Assembly (NCBI GenBank): GCA_964017155.1 | Contig: OZ024863.1 | Span: 47,814,519 to 47,878,518 of the forward strand | Origin: Oasisia sp. SBJ-2009 | Lineage: Eukaryota; Annelida; Polychaeta; Sabellida; Siboglinidae | Reading direction: 5' to 3' | DNA length: 64,000 bases | Part shown: positions 1 to 12,754 of the stretch, piece by piece | Layout: each line of letters opens with the position of its first letter | How positions within the stretch are numbered: the stretch's first letter is position 1 | Translations under genes and position numbers: made by a program | Notes under the pieces: generated by a model | What the model was told of the DNA's origin: nothing | Databases searched by the model: none | Seen by the model: the letters and a program-made list of their open reading frames with translations, nothing else

Positions 1-546
1 CATCAGACTCAAAGTCTTGTAAGAGAGAGAGAGAAGAAGAAAATAGAGGTTTTTTATTCATCCCACGTTGTGTCACAGTATAAATGAATAACTGGCTATA
101 GACAGTGGTGGATTTATGTGAGTTAATATCTTGTGTGTGGTAGTAAAACTGACTGAATACTTCCCAGACAAGAGCAGGGCCTGTCAGGAGCAGGGCTTGT
201 CATGTGTACAGTGTATTTGGCTGGACTGGATATCATACATTATAAAATCTATTATAGAACTGATGACGACAACATTGACTTAGCTAACCTTTTCTTCTTG
301 TTAGGGGGTTGCCACCCATCCCTTAAAATACAGAATATTCCATAAGAATATTTTTATGAGATAAATATTGCATTCTTTATAATGAGGGAGGGTCCATCCC
401 TCTTTTTCTGGAAAGTGGCAACCCTACTTCTCAGGCAACCCCTAAGTCATTTCTAGCCCACCCATTACATGTATTCACTTCTAAACCACGTGAAGTCACT
501 TCTTTCCCACACATGTTATGGAGTCTCATTGAGCCTGTGATAACAG

Positions 547-3500
547 GGCAGACCACCCAAGAGGATAAAGAGAGAGAAGGACGAGGACGAGGATGAAGAC
601 GAGGAGGCAGAGCAGGTGGAGGAAGATCAACCTAGCGAGGAAGAGGAAGACGAGAAGTCAGCATCCAATGCCTCCCATGAGAGTCACGAGTCTGAAAACT
701 CAGATGAGGTGAGGGACAGGAAAGGTTTGTGAACGTTTCCGTAGCACCCATGTCATTAACAATTCAGGCTCAGCATCAGGGGTGTATAAAACAAAATCAT
801 TTGGCATAATCATAAATCGGGTCAGGTAAGAGTCATCATTGGATCACCGGGATGCAACAACTTTTGGGGGATATGCAATTTCAAATAATTACGTTTGGAG
901 CTTTTTTATGAAAGTTTGCTATAGTTTTAGCAGATTTAATTGTAATGGGAGTTGATTCCAGACTTTTGGCACAGCTGCAGAAAAAGCATGTTTGTCAATA
1001 CTGAGCTTGGTTTTAGGGAAAAACAGTTGTTTGAAAATGGGTGATCTAAGGGGCTAGGGTTATCAGAGAAACGTAGCAGATTAGTTAAATAAGTTGGTTG
1101 TTGAGCTGAAACAGCCCAGTATATAATGGTAGCAAATTTTTTTAGAATTAGAAAAATGTGAGGAAATTAAAATATTGATTTAGGGGTAATGAGATGTGTT
1201 AAGAGTTTATAAGAGTGGAAGAGTTATACCAAGAGGATGAATTATCAGTAAAGTTGTGTGTGTTAAGGGGTGAGTTAAGCAGGTGTAAAATGGGGTGAGT
1301 TAACATTGTTCCTTGCTACTTGGGTTTGTTGTAGAAACTTGTGTCTGTGTTCCAGGACTTCACCCCTGACCCCCAGCCGAAGAAGAAGGGCCCTGGGCGG
1401 CCGCGAGGGAGTGTCAAGAAGACTGTGGTGGCGTCAGACAGCGAGGACAGCGAGAACAAGAGCGAGTCATCAGAGTCGGAGCAGAGTGAGGAGGACGAAG
1501 AGATGGTGAAGAAACCAGCCAAGAGGGGGCGGAAACCATCCTTAGCGAAGACAGACAAAGCACCAACTAAAAAAGGTATGTTGATATTACTTATTTCTGT
1601 AATTCCCTCATATCCATTGGGCCATTCTGCTGTGTTTACTGGTTCCCGCTGTTTCTACTTCCTCTGTACACATTGTCACTCTCGGCTGTGCAAGGTTGAT
1701 GTCTCACAGAATGCTGTGTGTCTGTATTCGTTTTCGGTTTCTTCTATTGTGCCTGTCTTCTGTTTCATGTGTTCTCTCTTCACCCATTCGCCACACATAT
1801 CCTGTATGATGCAGTCTGTTCCAAATAGTTTGACTGTACCTTCATGTTCATTATTTCTTCATTCCGTTTCTTCTCTCTGTGCTACTCAACTCTTCTTATG
1901 CTCTTTTAACTCTGTGGAGGAGTATAAGAGGAAGAGACGGAGGCGGGGTTGATGAATGAGATGAGAGGGTTAATGATTGATATGAGGGAGGGTTGAATGG
2001 ATGGGATAAGGGATGCTGCTGAGTGTAATGGGGGGGGGGGTAACTGAGTGAGATGTGCTGACTGTCTCTGTTTGTCTCTACCAGCACCAGTAAAGGCCAG
2101 GCGGAGTGGTGGAAGCGCCCAGAAGACAGACGTCCTCTCAAGCCTCAGCTCCGACAGCTCTGACAGGTGCGTGGCATGACACTGACACTGTCAGTGCCTG
2201 TTATTTATAATTACTACATGATAATAACAACTGTAGGGTGACTAATGTCAACAACAAACTTATTCATAACCGCATATACACATTGTAAAACAAATAAACA
2301 TTCAATTAAGAAGATTACAAAATACGATTAATATCAATACTAAAATGAACAAATAAAATACATCTTCATAGAAAGTACCAATTCACAGTAACTCAGTCAA
2401 AGTAAGCAAACTTAAAATTGCCTATTTTATGGAGATTCTTAAATGTAGTTAATGTGTCTGTATGTCTTATATAATATTTAATTAACAGTTTTAATACGAA
2501 TAATTTAACATTTCTATATTTGTTTTATCTGAAAGTAAATTTTACAGTTGTATTTATTATTATTAATATTAGTTTTAATACATAATAAATAGCTTTTTAT
2601 TTTATTGTACAGCGGTTTGAGCATATTTGGATATTGCGCTTTATAAATAATAAATATTATTATTATATGATAGGTGTTTTACTTCCATGCCAATTTCCAT
2701 TCTCCTGCATGCTTTAGTTAACTGTTTCATGAACGTAGACTACAATATGGAGGTTATAAAGATGCAACTTGTGTTTGTAGTAGTGAAGAGGAAGGTGGAC
2801 TCAGCTCCTGGAAGAAGAGGGACGAGGAACGAAAGAAGGAGCTAGAGTTGAAGACGAAAGAGATGGAGGAAAAGTGGGTGTCGTTTTGTGAAATAATTAT
2901 TTGTTGTGTTTTTCTTGTATTGGTTATTAACCTGTCAGCAATTTGAAATCACGGGTGTTCCAGTAGATGTGTGTAGAATTGGCTATTAGGAACTTGTAAT
3001 GTAATAAGTTGCCATTTTAAGGGGCTCATTTGAATATAATATTGTTGGAATTAACTTTGTATGAGACAGAGTTTGGCAGAATGCTGGACTGTCATTCAAT
3101 GGGTCCTAGTTATGTCCAGTAAAATGATATCAGCGTGTAATTTATCATGGATACACAAATTTTTTAATAAATCAACCATGCTATAGCGATTACAATCACA
3201 GTGGTTGATGCAATAAAAAGGTCATAATATTGTGATCTACAGAAAGTCGTCGGATTGACATCCATAATTGTACTTGAAATTGTCTACTTTGTTCATTACA
3301 TGACTTATGTTATTATAGGACTTACGGTATGCCTCCTGTGACATTCCTATTCCTGTCACGCAATGCCGTGCATTCAACAGTATTTGCTTCTACCTTATTT
3401 ATTTTATCAAAACAAAATATGAAAATGCACACTTTGTGACTAAATTTCACTTTTTGTGCGATTAAAATTGGTGGCAGTCTAGTTATTTGTAATTACTTCA

Positions 3501-6500
3501 GTGAACCCGTTAAATTAAAACTACCTGAACCTAACAACAAAATATCTCCCTTCAAAACAAGGTTTATTGACAATACGGCTCCTTTGGAGGCAGGAAGTGT
3601 GTACGAAGTGTCACATCTGTCATGATCACGGTTGTGTCGATGTCCCCAGACGGCGGCTGCAGGAGGAGGAAGGCATCCGCAAGGCCCAGCTGGAGATAGC
3701 AGCAGAGGGCGAGGAGGACAGTGACGGGATGAAGGAGGAGAAAGTGAAGAGTAAACCGGAGAAGAAGGTGAAGAAGGAGAGAAAGAAGACAGCAGATACA
3801 AAGGAGGAGACGGTAACATCACTTGTTGACTCTTTTTATGTAGCTGCAAAACAATATTTCTGTTTTGCCTGACTTTGTGTTCGACCACAGTCATATTGCT
3901 CGTCCATTTCGATAAATGTTTCTGTAATCAAGATTATTGACGTCTTTACCAGTTTTAGAATTAAATTTTATAGTTGTTGTTACCTGTGTGAATTTTTAAT
4001 TTAACTTAAGTTTAAATTATTGCAAGTATGACGCAGTGGTTCCATATGTTGACACCAGGAGTCGCCACCTGATATTAAAGCAGAGAAGAAGGCTGAGTCG
4101 GCCAAGTCGAAGAAACCACGGGAGAAGAAGCCACCGCCGGAGAAGAAACCACCATCTGAGAAGAAACCGAAGAAGGAAATAAAGAAAGAAACAAAGAAGG
4201 ACAGCAAAGAGGAGAAGGCAGAGGAAAGGGAAATGAAAGAGATGGAAAACAAGGAGAACCCAGAGACAGATTCTGAGAGTGAGGTAAGGAGAGATCATTG
4301 ATAGGAGGATGAACTTATGAACTGATGGGAGAATGATTGTATGAACTGGTGGGAGATGGCAGGGTGGTCTTATGAATTAAGTGGTGATGGGATACTGGTC
4401 GTAACACCTTGGAGGAGATGGCAGGTAGAGACCACAAACACACCCATCTAAATAGACTGACACTGCACGGCTCATAGCGTTTGAAACCACTCACACCAGG
4501 CATGTACTCTAATTATAGTTTTATACGAGACCTGTCACCATATATGAGAGTATATGACACTGTGTGTGACATCAACATTTGTGTTTGTAGGAAGAAGGCA
4601 AGATTACCAAGAAAATGCTGCTGGAGAGGAAGAGAGACTACGAGGTACCTAGGAACTGTCTACCTCACTCACTCGCTGATCCCAGCACCTCTGTCGGACT
4701 GTCATTTCAGTTGGGATGGGGTTGAGTTTAAATTGGATGAATTTGAAACTGGTTTATATTTATTTGGGTTGATGTATTGAGCGTGTGAGCTTGGGATTCT
4801 GGTAATACCGACACCACCGAAGTCTTTCATATATTACCTAGTGTATGCAAATAAAAAACAACCAGGAAGAAGAAAATTTATATATAGCTATACACAATAG
4901 TAACTTTGTAAAATTATTTACATTTGAAAACCATTATGCAGATGTTTGTATGAATGCTTTGTATTGATTGCATCTGAATGGGGTTTGTGACTGAGCGTTT
5001 TGTTGCGTAAGTCAACTGAAGTAACTAAAGCCTTGAGCCATGGAGTACCAGGGATGTTTTCAAGTTAGAATGTGCTACGGTCTGATTCTATTGAAACTGT
5101 AACAACTATAATGCTGTGATACTTGCAGAAGTTGGAAGCAGAGAATCGACATAGATTGGAGAACCAGTTTGAATTAGCCACGAAGAGGAATGCACAGCGA
5201 TTTAAACACCAGATAGAAACTGGTGAGATCGTAGTCGAAGACAGGGAAGAGAGGAGAAGGAGGGAGAAGAAATCAATGTGAGTGATCATGAGTCCTTCCC
5301 ACATGAGTCCGATTTGACACAATATTTATCATATTAGCCACATACAGTGACTACATTTAAACATGCAAAAATTGTAACCGCCACAACTGGCTTGGTATTC
5401 AGCCGCACCCAGGCTTTCGTGGTCATGTCCCAACAATGTTGTGATTTTGGCTAAAATACATTCCTTATTTCCTTTTAATCTCATCTTTCAATAGCAGTTT
5501 ATTTTCTTTAATAAATAATCCAATGGTTATAAGTTGGTAGATTAAAAAATACATTAGGCAGTACATTTTCACTTTTCTTGTTCCAGGGAGAGCAAAGAGG
5601 AAGAGAAGGAACGAAAGAAAAAACTAAAGTTTGAACAGAAAAGAAGAGAAAAAATACTATGTAAGATTTGTGTTTATTCTCCGTCCTACATTGTAGACTG
5701 CTATGAGCAAATAGAAAACATAAAACAAGAAAGTAATAAGTTGTTATGAATACACAGTCATATCTTGATTTTCCGTGCTCTTCAGTAATTCGGTTGATCC
5801 ACGATTCATGCATTTTTGTGTGGAAACCACTTGATAATTTGTCATAAGTAAATAAACCACGCGGTCAGTGTTGTAACAAATGGCAAAGTTGGCTCACCGA
5901 TTTCAATTGTTAATGTGAACCTGATTGACTAATTAACAATTTTGGTGTTTTCTTTTACTAAATAATTTGTAGGTTATTCATGCATCTGTCAGTTGTGAGA
6001 GATCAATAAAAAAAATTGGGTTATAAATAGGGTGTTTCACTAACCTGCTTGTGTCATTTATCCGGCCAAATTCAAAGTGACCAATGCGTCGATCAAGAAA
6101 ATGTGACTGTAACAACAAGTATTTTCATTCACACTCAACCAGTTGTAATGAATTGCATCTGTATTTTTGTCATGTAGTGCCTTGTTTTCTTTCAGTTTCA
6201 TCATAACTGATTGCGTTCTATTTTCCAGTTCTGCAGAATGAGTCAAAATTGATACAGATGGACATGGAGATTAAAAGGTCCCTGAGCTACGCCAACCCAG
6301 TAAGTAGCTGGTAACCAGCCTTGCACAGCTTCTGCAAAACTGGAGCTAAGTTCAGAACATAATAAGGAAATGAGGCCAAGAAGGGTGACTGAAATTAAGA
6401 GACATAGAAAGAGTGAACCTTTATGATGTTGGATATTTGTAAAGGCATCGTAATATGACCATTTTTATTGACATCTTTGTAAAATGTTGGATTTAAGGAA

Positions 6501-9500
6501 GAACAGTTGAGAGGGAGAAAGAGAAGAGAGAGACAGCGGGGGGGGGGGGGAGAGGATTGGAGAGGACTGTTCTGGATTGAGATAACTAAATTTGTTCTCC
6601 TAATTGAGTCACAATCATTTATCCAGTTATCACCACAATAAAATTTGAATTAGTTGTCATTGTTTGACATGTAAAGCGTTGTTTTCTTGCCTTGTAGGAC
6701 ATTGATAAGTGTATAGCTATTATGAAAGAACTTGACAGTCTGGCTGTGTCTCCGGTCATGCTCAAGAAGAACCCTGATATCGTCACCACGATCAAGAAGG
6801 TAAGTCTTTCTCAGAAGGATGTGCATTTTAGAAGGCAGAACTAAGCAATACGTTACTGTATTTGTGTATGGGTGTGTACCTGTTGACCTAAAGCATTTTA
6901 TGTTAACTACAGTACAGTTGAAATCCATATAATGGTTCTGTAACTGTGCAAAGGACATCGTATATTGGGTTGTTGCTGATAATATTGGAGGCGATACGTA
7001 ATAAAGGTAACATGATGGAGGTGACATGTAATGAAGGTGACTTGATGGAGGTGACAAAAAGGAGGTGAAGGTGATGTGTTTCATGTACCACATCATACAG
7101 GAATGCTATATTTTCAGTGTCGCAAATACAAAGGCAGCGACAGGGTGAGGAAGAAGTCAGAGTTCATCTACAACAAGTTCAAGGCCATGTTCCTGATTGG
7201 CGAAGGCGAGAACTTTGCTATGGTGAGTGGGTGCTGACCGAGTGGTTGTGTGTGTAGTGGTCAGTGGCGATATTCATTTCTTGTAAGTCTGGTTTATTTC
7301 CATGTGACATTTTTATTGTCTGTCATAGTTTTTTAACAACTGTAGTTGTTGCTTTAATTCACCTATTGAGTTGTTATCGGTGTTTCATCATGTGGTTTTC
7401 AGTGCTTAGTGGATTCAGAAATGTTTATTTTACCTTTTAAAAAGGCATTTATGTAGAGTCCATGTTAATAGCATACACTGTATCACTCTACATAAATTAT
7501 TAAACAGACTCCAAACATTGCATAGTGCAGAATAAAAAATTAATGTCAGTCTTTTATTATCATGTGTAAGATTTGACATTGTTCACTCTTGTGTTGTTAG
7601 TACAGTCATAATGTCCTTATTACAGGTGTTTTTTTGTTGCAGTAGATATTTAGTTGTAGTGTTCTTGTTGCAGGTGTTTAGGTGTAACAGTATATTTATT
7701 TATTCATATATATATTATATTTATATTTTTAGTTAACGTTTACATATTGACATGCTTGATTTTACTGTATACATGCATTACTACGTGACTTAAATATTGT
7801 GTTTTTATGCAACATCCAAAGTGCAGAATGTATTTCCACTCTATGAATTGGACAATAAGGTTATTATTATATTATTATTATGTCAGTCAAGTGTTTTCAA
7901 GTGTTTAGTCATGTGTTGTTGTAGATTTTTATGTGTGTGTGGTTGTTGCAGGTCTTCATCTGTGTGTTGTAGTTGTTGCAGGTCTTCATCTGTATGTTGT
8001 TGTTGTTGCAGGTGTTCATCTGTGTGTTGTTGTTGTTGCAGGTGTTTATCTGTGTGTTGTTGTTGTTGATGTTGCTGCAGGTGTTCATCTGTGTGTTGTT
8101 GTTGCTGCAGGTGTTTATCTGTGTGTTGTTGTTGCAGGTGTTTATCTGTGTGTTGTTGTAGCAGGTGTTTATCTGTGTGTTGTTGTTGCAGGTGTTTATC
8201 TGTGTGTTGTTGTTGCAGGTGTTCAGTCGAGAGACGGCGGAGTACCAGCGCAAGGAGCAGGAGCGGGAGAAAGCCGCACGGCAGGAGACGGAGAAAGAGA
8301 CGGGAGAGAGCAAGGAGGAGAAGGAAAACAAGGAGAACCTACAAACGACAGGTTCGGCACACAGCCTACACCTGCTGTAAACCTTCTGTGTGTCTTTGTG
8401 CAGTTGCTGGGCACCTAACCAGATCTATAAGTCTATAAATATTGAAGTTTGATTATACTTAAATGAGTGAAATAATTACATTCGGAGAAAGACAATCTTA
8501 GGCATGTGCAGAGGTTTCTGTGCATGCGTAGAGTGTGTTATGTGATGATTGATTGCAATTTGTGGGTGATGTGTTTACAGGCAGTAAATGTCAGTGAGTA
8601 TGGACTACCTGGCAAAGGGTAATTTCAGACAGGTTTTTAAACATGGCTTATTGTTTACAGGATCGCTGTCCATATAGGTATTGCTCAGTGTCTACCCAGG
8701 TCCTCCCCATGGCGCATGTCTAGACTGTGTTTTGTTCTTCCAGATGGCGTCAACTCAGACACAAAGAGCCAGAACGGCCCGACCACTACGGACAGTGTCC
8801 AGTCGAGTACTGACCAGCCGGATGGACAGAAGACAGACCCAAGCACGCAGCCACCCACTGACCAGACACACAGCACGGGGCAGGGGGTGGACACGGGGGC
8901 AGGTGGGGACGTTCCCAGCCTGGCTGCCACTGCAGGGAAGGACACGGGTGCGTCACTACCCACTGACACTCCCGCTGTCACTGGTGACACGACATCGACG
9001 ACGACGACGCAGCCGATGGACTCGGTAAATAACAATACTGGTGAGAGTGACGCAGTGCCATCTGGTGACGATCAGACAGACAAGGACACACTGGTGCTGC
9101 CACCTGGTGGCGGGGTCGAGCCGGCGAAGGAGGTCGCAGCGGCCGGGAATAAGGACGAGGAGGAGAAGTTGTTTTCCGAGGGGGAGGACGACAAGAAGGC
9201 CGACGACCTTGAGATTCCCGAGGTAGGACGAACATGTTCCTTGATGTAAGCGCCTCTCTCGGCTGTTTCTGTATGCTCGTCTGAATGTTTGATACAGATT
9301 GGTTAGGGATAGTCTGTTCAGATTCGAAAAAGGGTTTCTGTAACTGGTTTTAAAACGTCATAACCCATTGGGAATGATGGTTCTTTGATGGACACTGTGT
9401 GCGTACAAAGGTGGATTTATGAGTTATTAATCTTTGCAGAAACAAACTGTTAACTTTGGATACAACAACTGAAATCATGAACAGTATATTGTGCGTTTTA

Positions 9501-12500
9501 ATTTGTTGTTTCATTGTGATTGCTCCAGGACAGGAGTATTCTAGTTTCCTTATTGTTATACTAGGTTGGAGTATGTTGAGTTTTATGCCTGAATCCAGAA
9601 ATACACCTCTGTAACACGCACTGTTATTACATGTACAACATAATGTTACACACACGTACAATTTCACATTTATGTGTGATACTCATCTGTTGTTAGACTG
9701 ATTTTACTGTAATTGTTATAAAGATTTTGTAAAACTAATTGGTGGCGAGACTGACCTTCCTCTCAGCGGTTGCCTCATTGTAAGTTCACAAAGTTACAAA
9801 AAAGTATTTCATGTCAGTTCAAACCTCCACCAATTCGTGGTGTGGCACTTGCACGATTTTAAGCAGCCTGAAGCCACAGCTAATACCAGAGAAATTCAAT
9901 TGACATAACATACTGGGCCCAGTTTCATGAAGCCGTGTAACTTTACGCGCAATTACGCGGTCTACTGGTCGTAGCTAACAGCGAATAGACAATGCAGCGT
10001 ACAGGCCGGTTTCATGCGACCAATTTAGCATTCGCGCCACTAAGTCGCCGTAGCATTGACCCCCTCACGTCGCGGTGGGGAATCCCTGTATTTGTGCTGT
10101 GTCTGAACATCCTTTTTTCTTTCTAGCTGTGCCTTTGTTGTTCGTATAGCAAATGGGAAGCTATGATGAATATAAAGGATATCCAGTGTATACATTAAAA
10201 ATAATAATGTTGAGAGTGGGCATGTCGGGAGCATACCATACATTTTCAACTTCGGGAGCATACCGTAAATAATTCAACCAGCGTCAAGTTACGCCTACTA
10301 AATACATGGTGCAGCTAAGGGAGCAGACTCGTGAAACGCAACTCTTAGGCTTACGATGGGTTATCGCCCGCTACGACGTCATAAGTAGCCGCTATGAAAC
10401 TGGCCCCTGGGCTGCACAGTTCTTATTTCCATAACAGTGTCACTATACACCAAAATAGGTTCAACTCGCTAGATGATGCCACAGTTGATTTATTTTTCTG
10501 TGAAATATTGTCACCCACCAACCCATGTGTAGTGTTATACATGTTTTAGAGTTTAACAGATTTGTGTCACCGTATATTAGTATGTGAATAGCCATGGACA
10601 GTTCGTGAACTTATGTGGCACCCCGTAGCATATGATACACCATTAAAGTGAAAGTGCCAGCTCCTAGGTTTAATTTTTTCATTTAATATTATGTTCTTAT
10701 GACTACAACATGTGTGTTGATGGTTTACTGCCTGCCAATTTGTGTGTAGTTGCTTTAAATAGCTCAGAAGAGTGTTTGAAATTTGAAAGCTTCCGCCTGC
10801 AACACATTCAAATTGTAAACAAAACACCCAGTTACAAAACAAAATCAGTTGGCAATAATGCACCTGGCGAGCAGAGTTAACCACCATACACTTTATTGTT
10901 TAACTTTCTCGTGTTTTAGACAGCACACTTCCTGTTTCTGGGCAGAGGAACTTTAATATGTTTCTGAATTTATGACATCCATTAGCAGTGTTTGAATGGC
11001 AGCGTGTAGTTTGTGGAGTACAGGAATGGTGTTGAGTAGTTTGTGGCGTCTTCCTGCTCGGATGTGATTGTGACTGTGTCCTTCTCTTGCATGACCCACG
11101 CCAAGGTGTTTGCTTCTTCTAGGTGTAGTAGCTCTAGCAGGTTGTATGAAGTAAGTTCTACATATCTTTGTGCATTCGTTCGTGTTCTTTTATGTTCGTA
11201 CTAATGCTAATGCATTGCCTACAAAAACTAGACAGTTACTGTGTAGTAATTAGTCCCAAGTTAATAGACAAGGCATGAATGTAAGGTAGATTTTATATCA
11301 ACCTGCTGAAAATGTTTTATATATATATCAGTCTGGCCAACTTATACTTGCTCACCGACCGGACCATTGATGCCAAAATCTAAACAAAGTCACAAATACC
11401 TTTTTTGATAGTTCTGGTTTCTATGAGAGGGTTTATTTTGCAATATCTAGCATTTCTGTTATTGTTATTACAGTGCTTTTTTATATAATATAATGAATAT
11501 TATCTAAAATGAAAATTGTAAAAAAATTGATGTTTTAAATGTCACAATTTTAAGTTGCAAACTTGTTAAACAACATGCATGCCATGGAGTATGCTACATT
11601 TTTTTATTCTGGCCAGCAACAGTACAAACTTAGATATTGTTAATTTTCAAGAGAAGTTTGTCTTGTTACTGATTGGTTACAATAAGTTGTCCCCTCTTGA
11701 CATGTTGCGCAGTTGTTACTAATCATTGCTGTGAATGTTAACAGCTTGTTATATTATAGTGTCTGATGTTTTGTGAAAGTTTCTTTTAAATACAATGCTG
11801 GCTCAGTTGCTACAAAGTACCATAGTAGTGTCAAGACAAAATAGACAAGATTGGGCAATGTATAGACCTTTTTGTATTACTGTTGTGTTTTTTGGAATGT
11901 CTCATTACATAATATATGTGTAGGTCCATTACTGTTCACAACTCTTGAAATGTCACCGGTTTGGTGGATTCGTTGTGTTCCTCTCATGTGCAGTTGTTTA
12001 GTTATGGCAGACACAGGCTTTGTGCAAGGCGTATTTGTACACTTTAGTTTGGACAGGCTGAGTGTAAAGATGCACATCTTCCAGCTGACATTTACCATAT
12101 TCTGTTGATTGACCTTCCTTTAGTTTTTAGTGCAGGAGAGACAGTCATTGACATCACTGTAGGGCTGTCCTGTATGGTCTCCCTAACTCCCTTTGCTGTA
12201 ATATCAACAAAGTTATGATACTTTAACTAGAACATTTGGTTTGTGTAAAATTGACTTCCATTTATAAGATTGTGGTGAATCTGTTGCTAAGCAGCATGTT
12301 TATTGTTTCTAAGCAGCATGTTTGCAACAAGCGGTATTGTTGCTGTGTAGCAAATTGTTTTTGTATAATGCATCAGTGTTGCTAAGCAGCATGTTTGTTA
12401 CATGTAGAGATGACGCTGTTGCTAAGCAACATGTTTGTTATGTTAGAGATAACCCTGTTGCTAAGCAACATGTTTGTTACACATAGTGATGACCCTGTTG

Positions 12501-12754
12501 CTAAGCAACATGTTTGTTACACATAGTGATGACTCGGTTGCTAAGCAGCGTGTCTGTTGTAGGAGCATCGAGATTTAGAGGCGAGGATAGCACAGATCAT
12601 AAAGAACACAGAGACGGTCGAGTTCTCCGGGCGTAAGTTCACATCGCCGCGCCATCACAACAAATACAGTTTTGAGACGCGGCCGTACAACGACGACGAC
12701 GATGAAGAGGCAGTGATGGACGACGAAGAGCTGCACAGTTTATTAGGCGTCTAG
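547..12754 (+). CDS. LEDGF/HDGFL2-like chromatin reader, 15 exons, 5' partial
   Basis: Exons read from splice sites and phase: 547-708, 1356-1575, 2085-2166, 2781-2873, 3650-3812, 4059-4283, 4591-4644, 5129-5277, 5587-5660, 6229-6299, 6698-6799, 7118-7222, 8219-8351, 8744-9222, 12563-12754. They sum to 2304 nt, an open frame of 767 codons plus TAG. In order the protein shows AT-hook-like cores (GRPPKR; GPGRPRGS; KRGRKPS), an acidic/Ser linker, long Lys/Glu coiled-coil-like stretches, the IBD (about residues 408-505, exons from 6229 to 8351), a Thr/Asp/Pro-rich region and an acidic tail. This order is that of PSIP1/LEDGF and HDGFL2, nuclear proteins that use an N-terminal PWWP domain to bind H3K36-methylated nucleosomes and the IBD to tether partners. 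The PWWP exons must lie upstream. Bases 1-18 before a GTAAGA donor could be the end of one, unproven. PSIP1 versus HDGFL2 cannot be settled, since invertebrates may have a single ancestor gene. Confidence 0.9.
2605..2672 (+). repeat. LINE/SINE-like 3' tail in intron
   Basis: The motif TACAGCGGTTTGAGCA, then GATATTGCGCTTTATAAA, then an ATT-rich tail, resembles the 3' ends of many invertebrate non-LTR elements and their SINEs. The rest of the AT-rich intron (2230-2600) may belong to the same insertion, but no second copy lies in the window. Confidence 0.45.
6229..8351 (+). other. Integrase-binding domain (IBD) exons
   Basis: Four exons (6229-6299, 6698-6799, 7118-7222, 8219-8351) encode the IBD, a compact helical bundle of the TFIIS-N-like superfamily that docks short acidic/Phe motifs of partner proteins. 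Visible landmarks are EIKRSL, then DIDKCIAIMKELDSL, then TTIKKCRKYKGS, then YNKFKAMFLIGEGENF, which follow human LEDGF helix by helix. By alignment from memory, the human K364-I365-D366 loop corresponds here to Ser-Tyr-Ala, while F406 is kept and V408 is Ile. The last exon continues as a Glu/Lys/Arg-rich helix. Confidence 0.88.
7952..8218 (+). repeat. 27/30-bp minisatellite of splice-acceptor copies abutting IBD exon
   Basis: Nine units of 30, 30, 30, 39, 30, 27, 27, 27 and 27 bp run directly into the exon that starts at 8219. Each unit begins GTSTTYATCTG and ends in a GTTGTTG tract plus CAG, so each unit boundary looks like an acceptor followed by a copy of the exon start (GTGTTC). All unit lengths are multiples of three. 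In the exon's frame a unit reads VFICVLLLQ. The seventh unit (8138-8164) carries an in-frame TAG, and the last two units are open into the exon. Confidence 0.9.
9914..10408. mobile_element. MITE-like element in LEDGF-like gene intron
   Basis: About 495 bp, GC-richer than the surrounding intron, bounded by imperfect inverted ends: GGGCCCAGTTTCATGAAGC on the left, and on the right the reverse complement of GGGGCCAGTTTCATAGCGGC. No transposase frame is seen. No clear target-site duplication could be picked out. Confidence 0.65.
10655..10945 (+). repeat. Dispersed repeat family B, copy 1
   Basis: Homologous by eye to 29655-29980 (opposite strand) and 56845-57055. Shared blocks include GTGCCAGCTCCTAGGTTT, TCATTTAATATTA, CTGCAACACATTC, AACAAAACACCCAGTT and TTTAACTTTC. 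Non-coding and of unknown class. Confidence 0.7.
12283..12549. repeat. 40-bp intronic minisatellite with GTTGCTAAGCAAC palindromes
   Basis: Near-identical units of 39-40 bp start at 12378, 12418, 12457, 12497 and 12537, with an earlier related unit at 12283. Each carries the 13-bp core GTTGCTAAGCAAC or the variant ending AGCAGC, followed by ATGTTTGTTA. The array ends about 13 bp before the last exon of the LEDGF-like gene. The core fits the loose RFX X-box form (RYYNYY, short spacer, RRNRAC). Confidence 0.85.
12563..12754 (+). other. Last coding exon of the LEDGF-like gene
   Basis: The exon starts after TGTTGTAG and encodes 63 residues to TAG at 12752-12754. It opens with a charged helix (EHRDLEARIAQIIKN), has a basic/aromatic middle (FSGRKFTSPRHHNKY) and ends in an acidic stretch closing with ELHSLLGV. 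I recognise no vertebrate counterpart of this tail. The 3.3-kb intron before it holds one MITE, one dispersed repeat and the 40-bp array. Confidence 0.85.

Noticed and set aside
1335..1355. Alternative acceptor 21 nt upstream of exon 1356
   Set aside because: GTTGTAG at 1334 is in frame (would add KLVSVFQ) but the CTGTGTTCCAG site at 1355 is the better acceptor; kept only as a possible minor isoform.
1341..1952. 203-codon frame
   Set aside because: It contains the true exon 1356-1575 but reads on through the GTATGT donor into intron.
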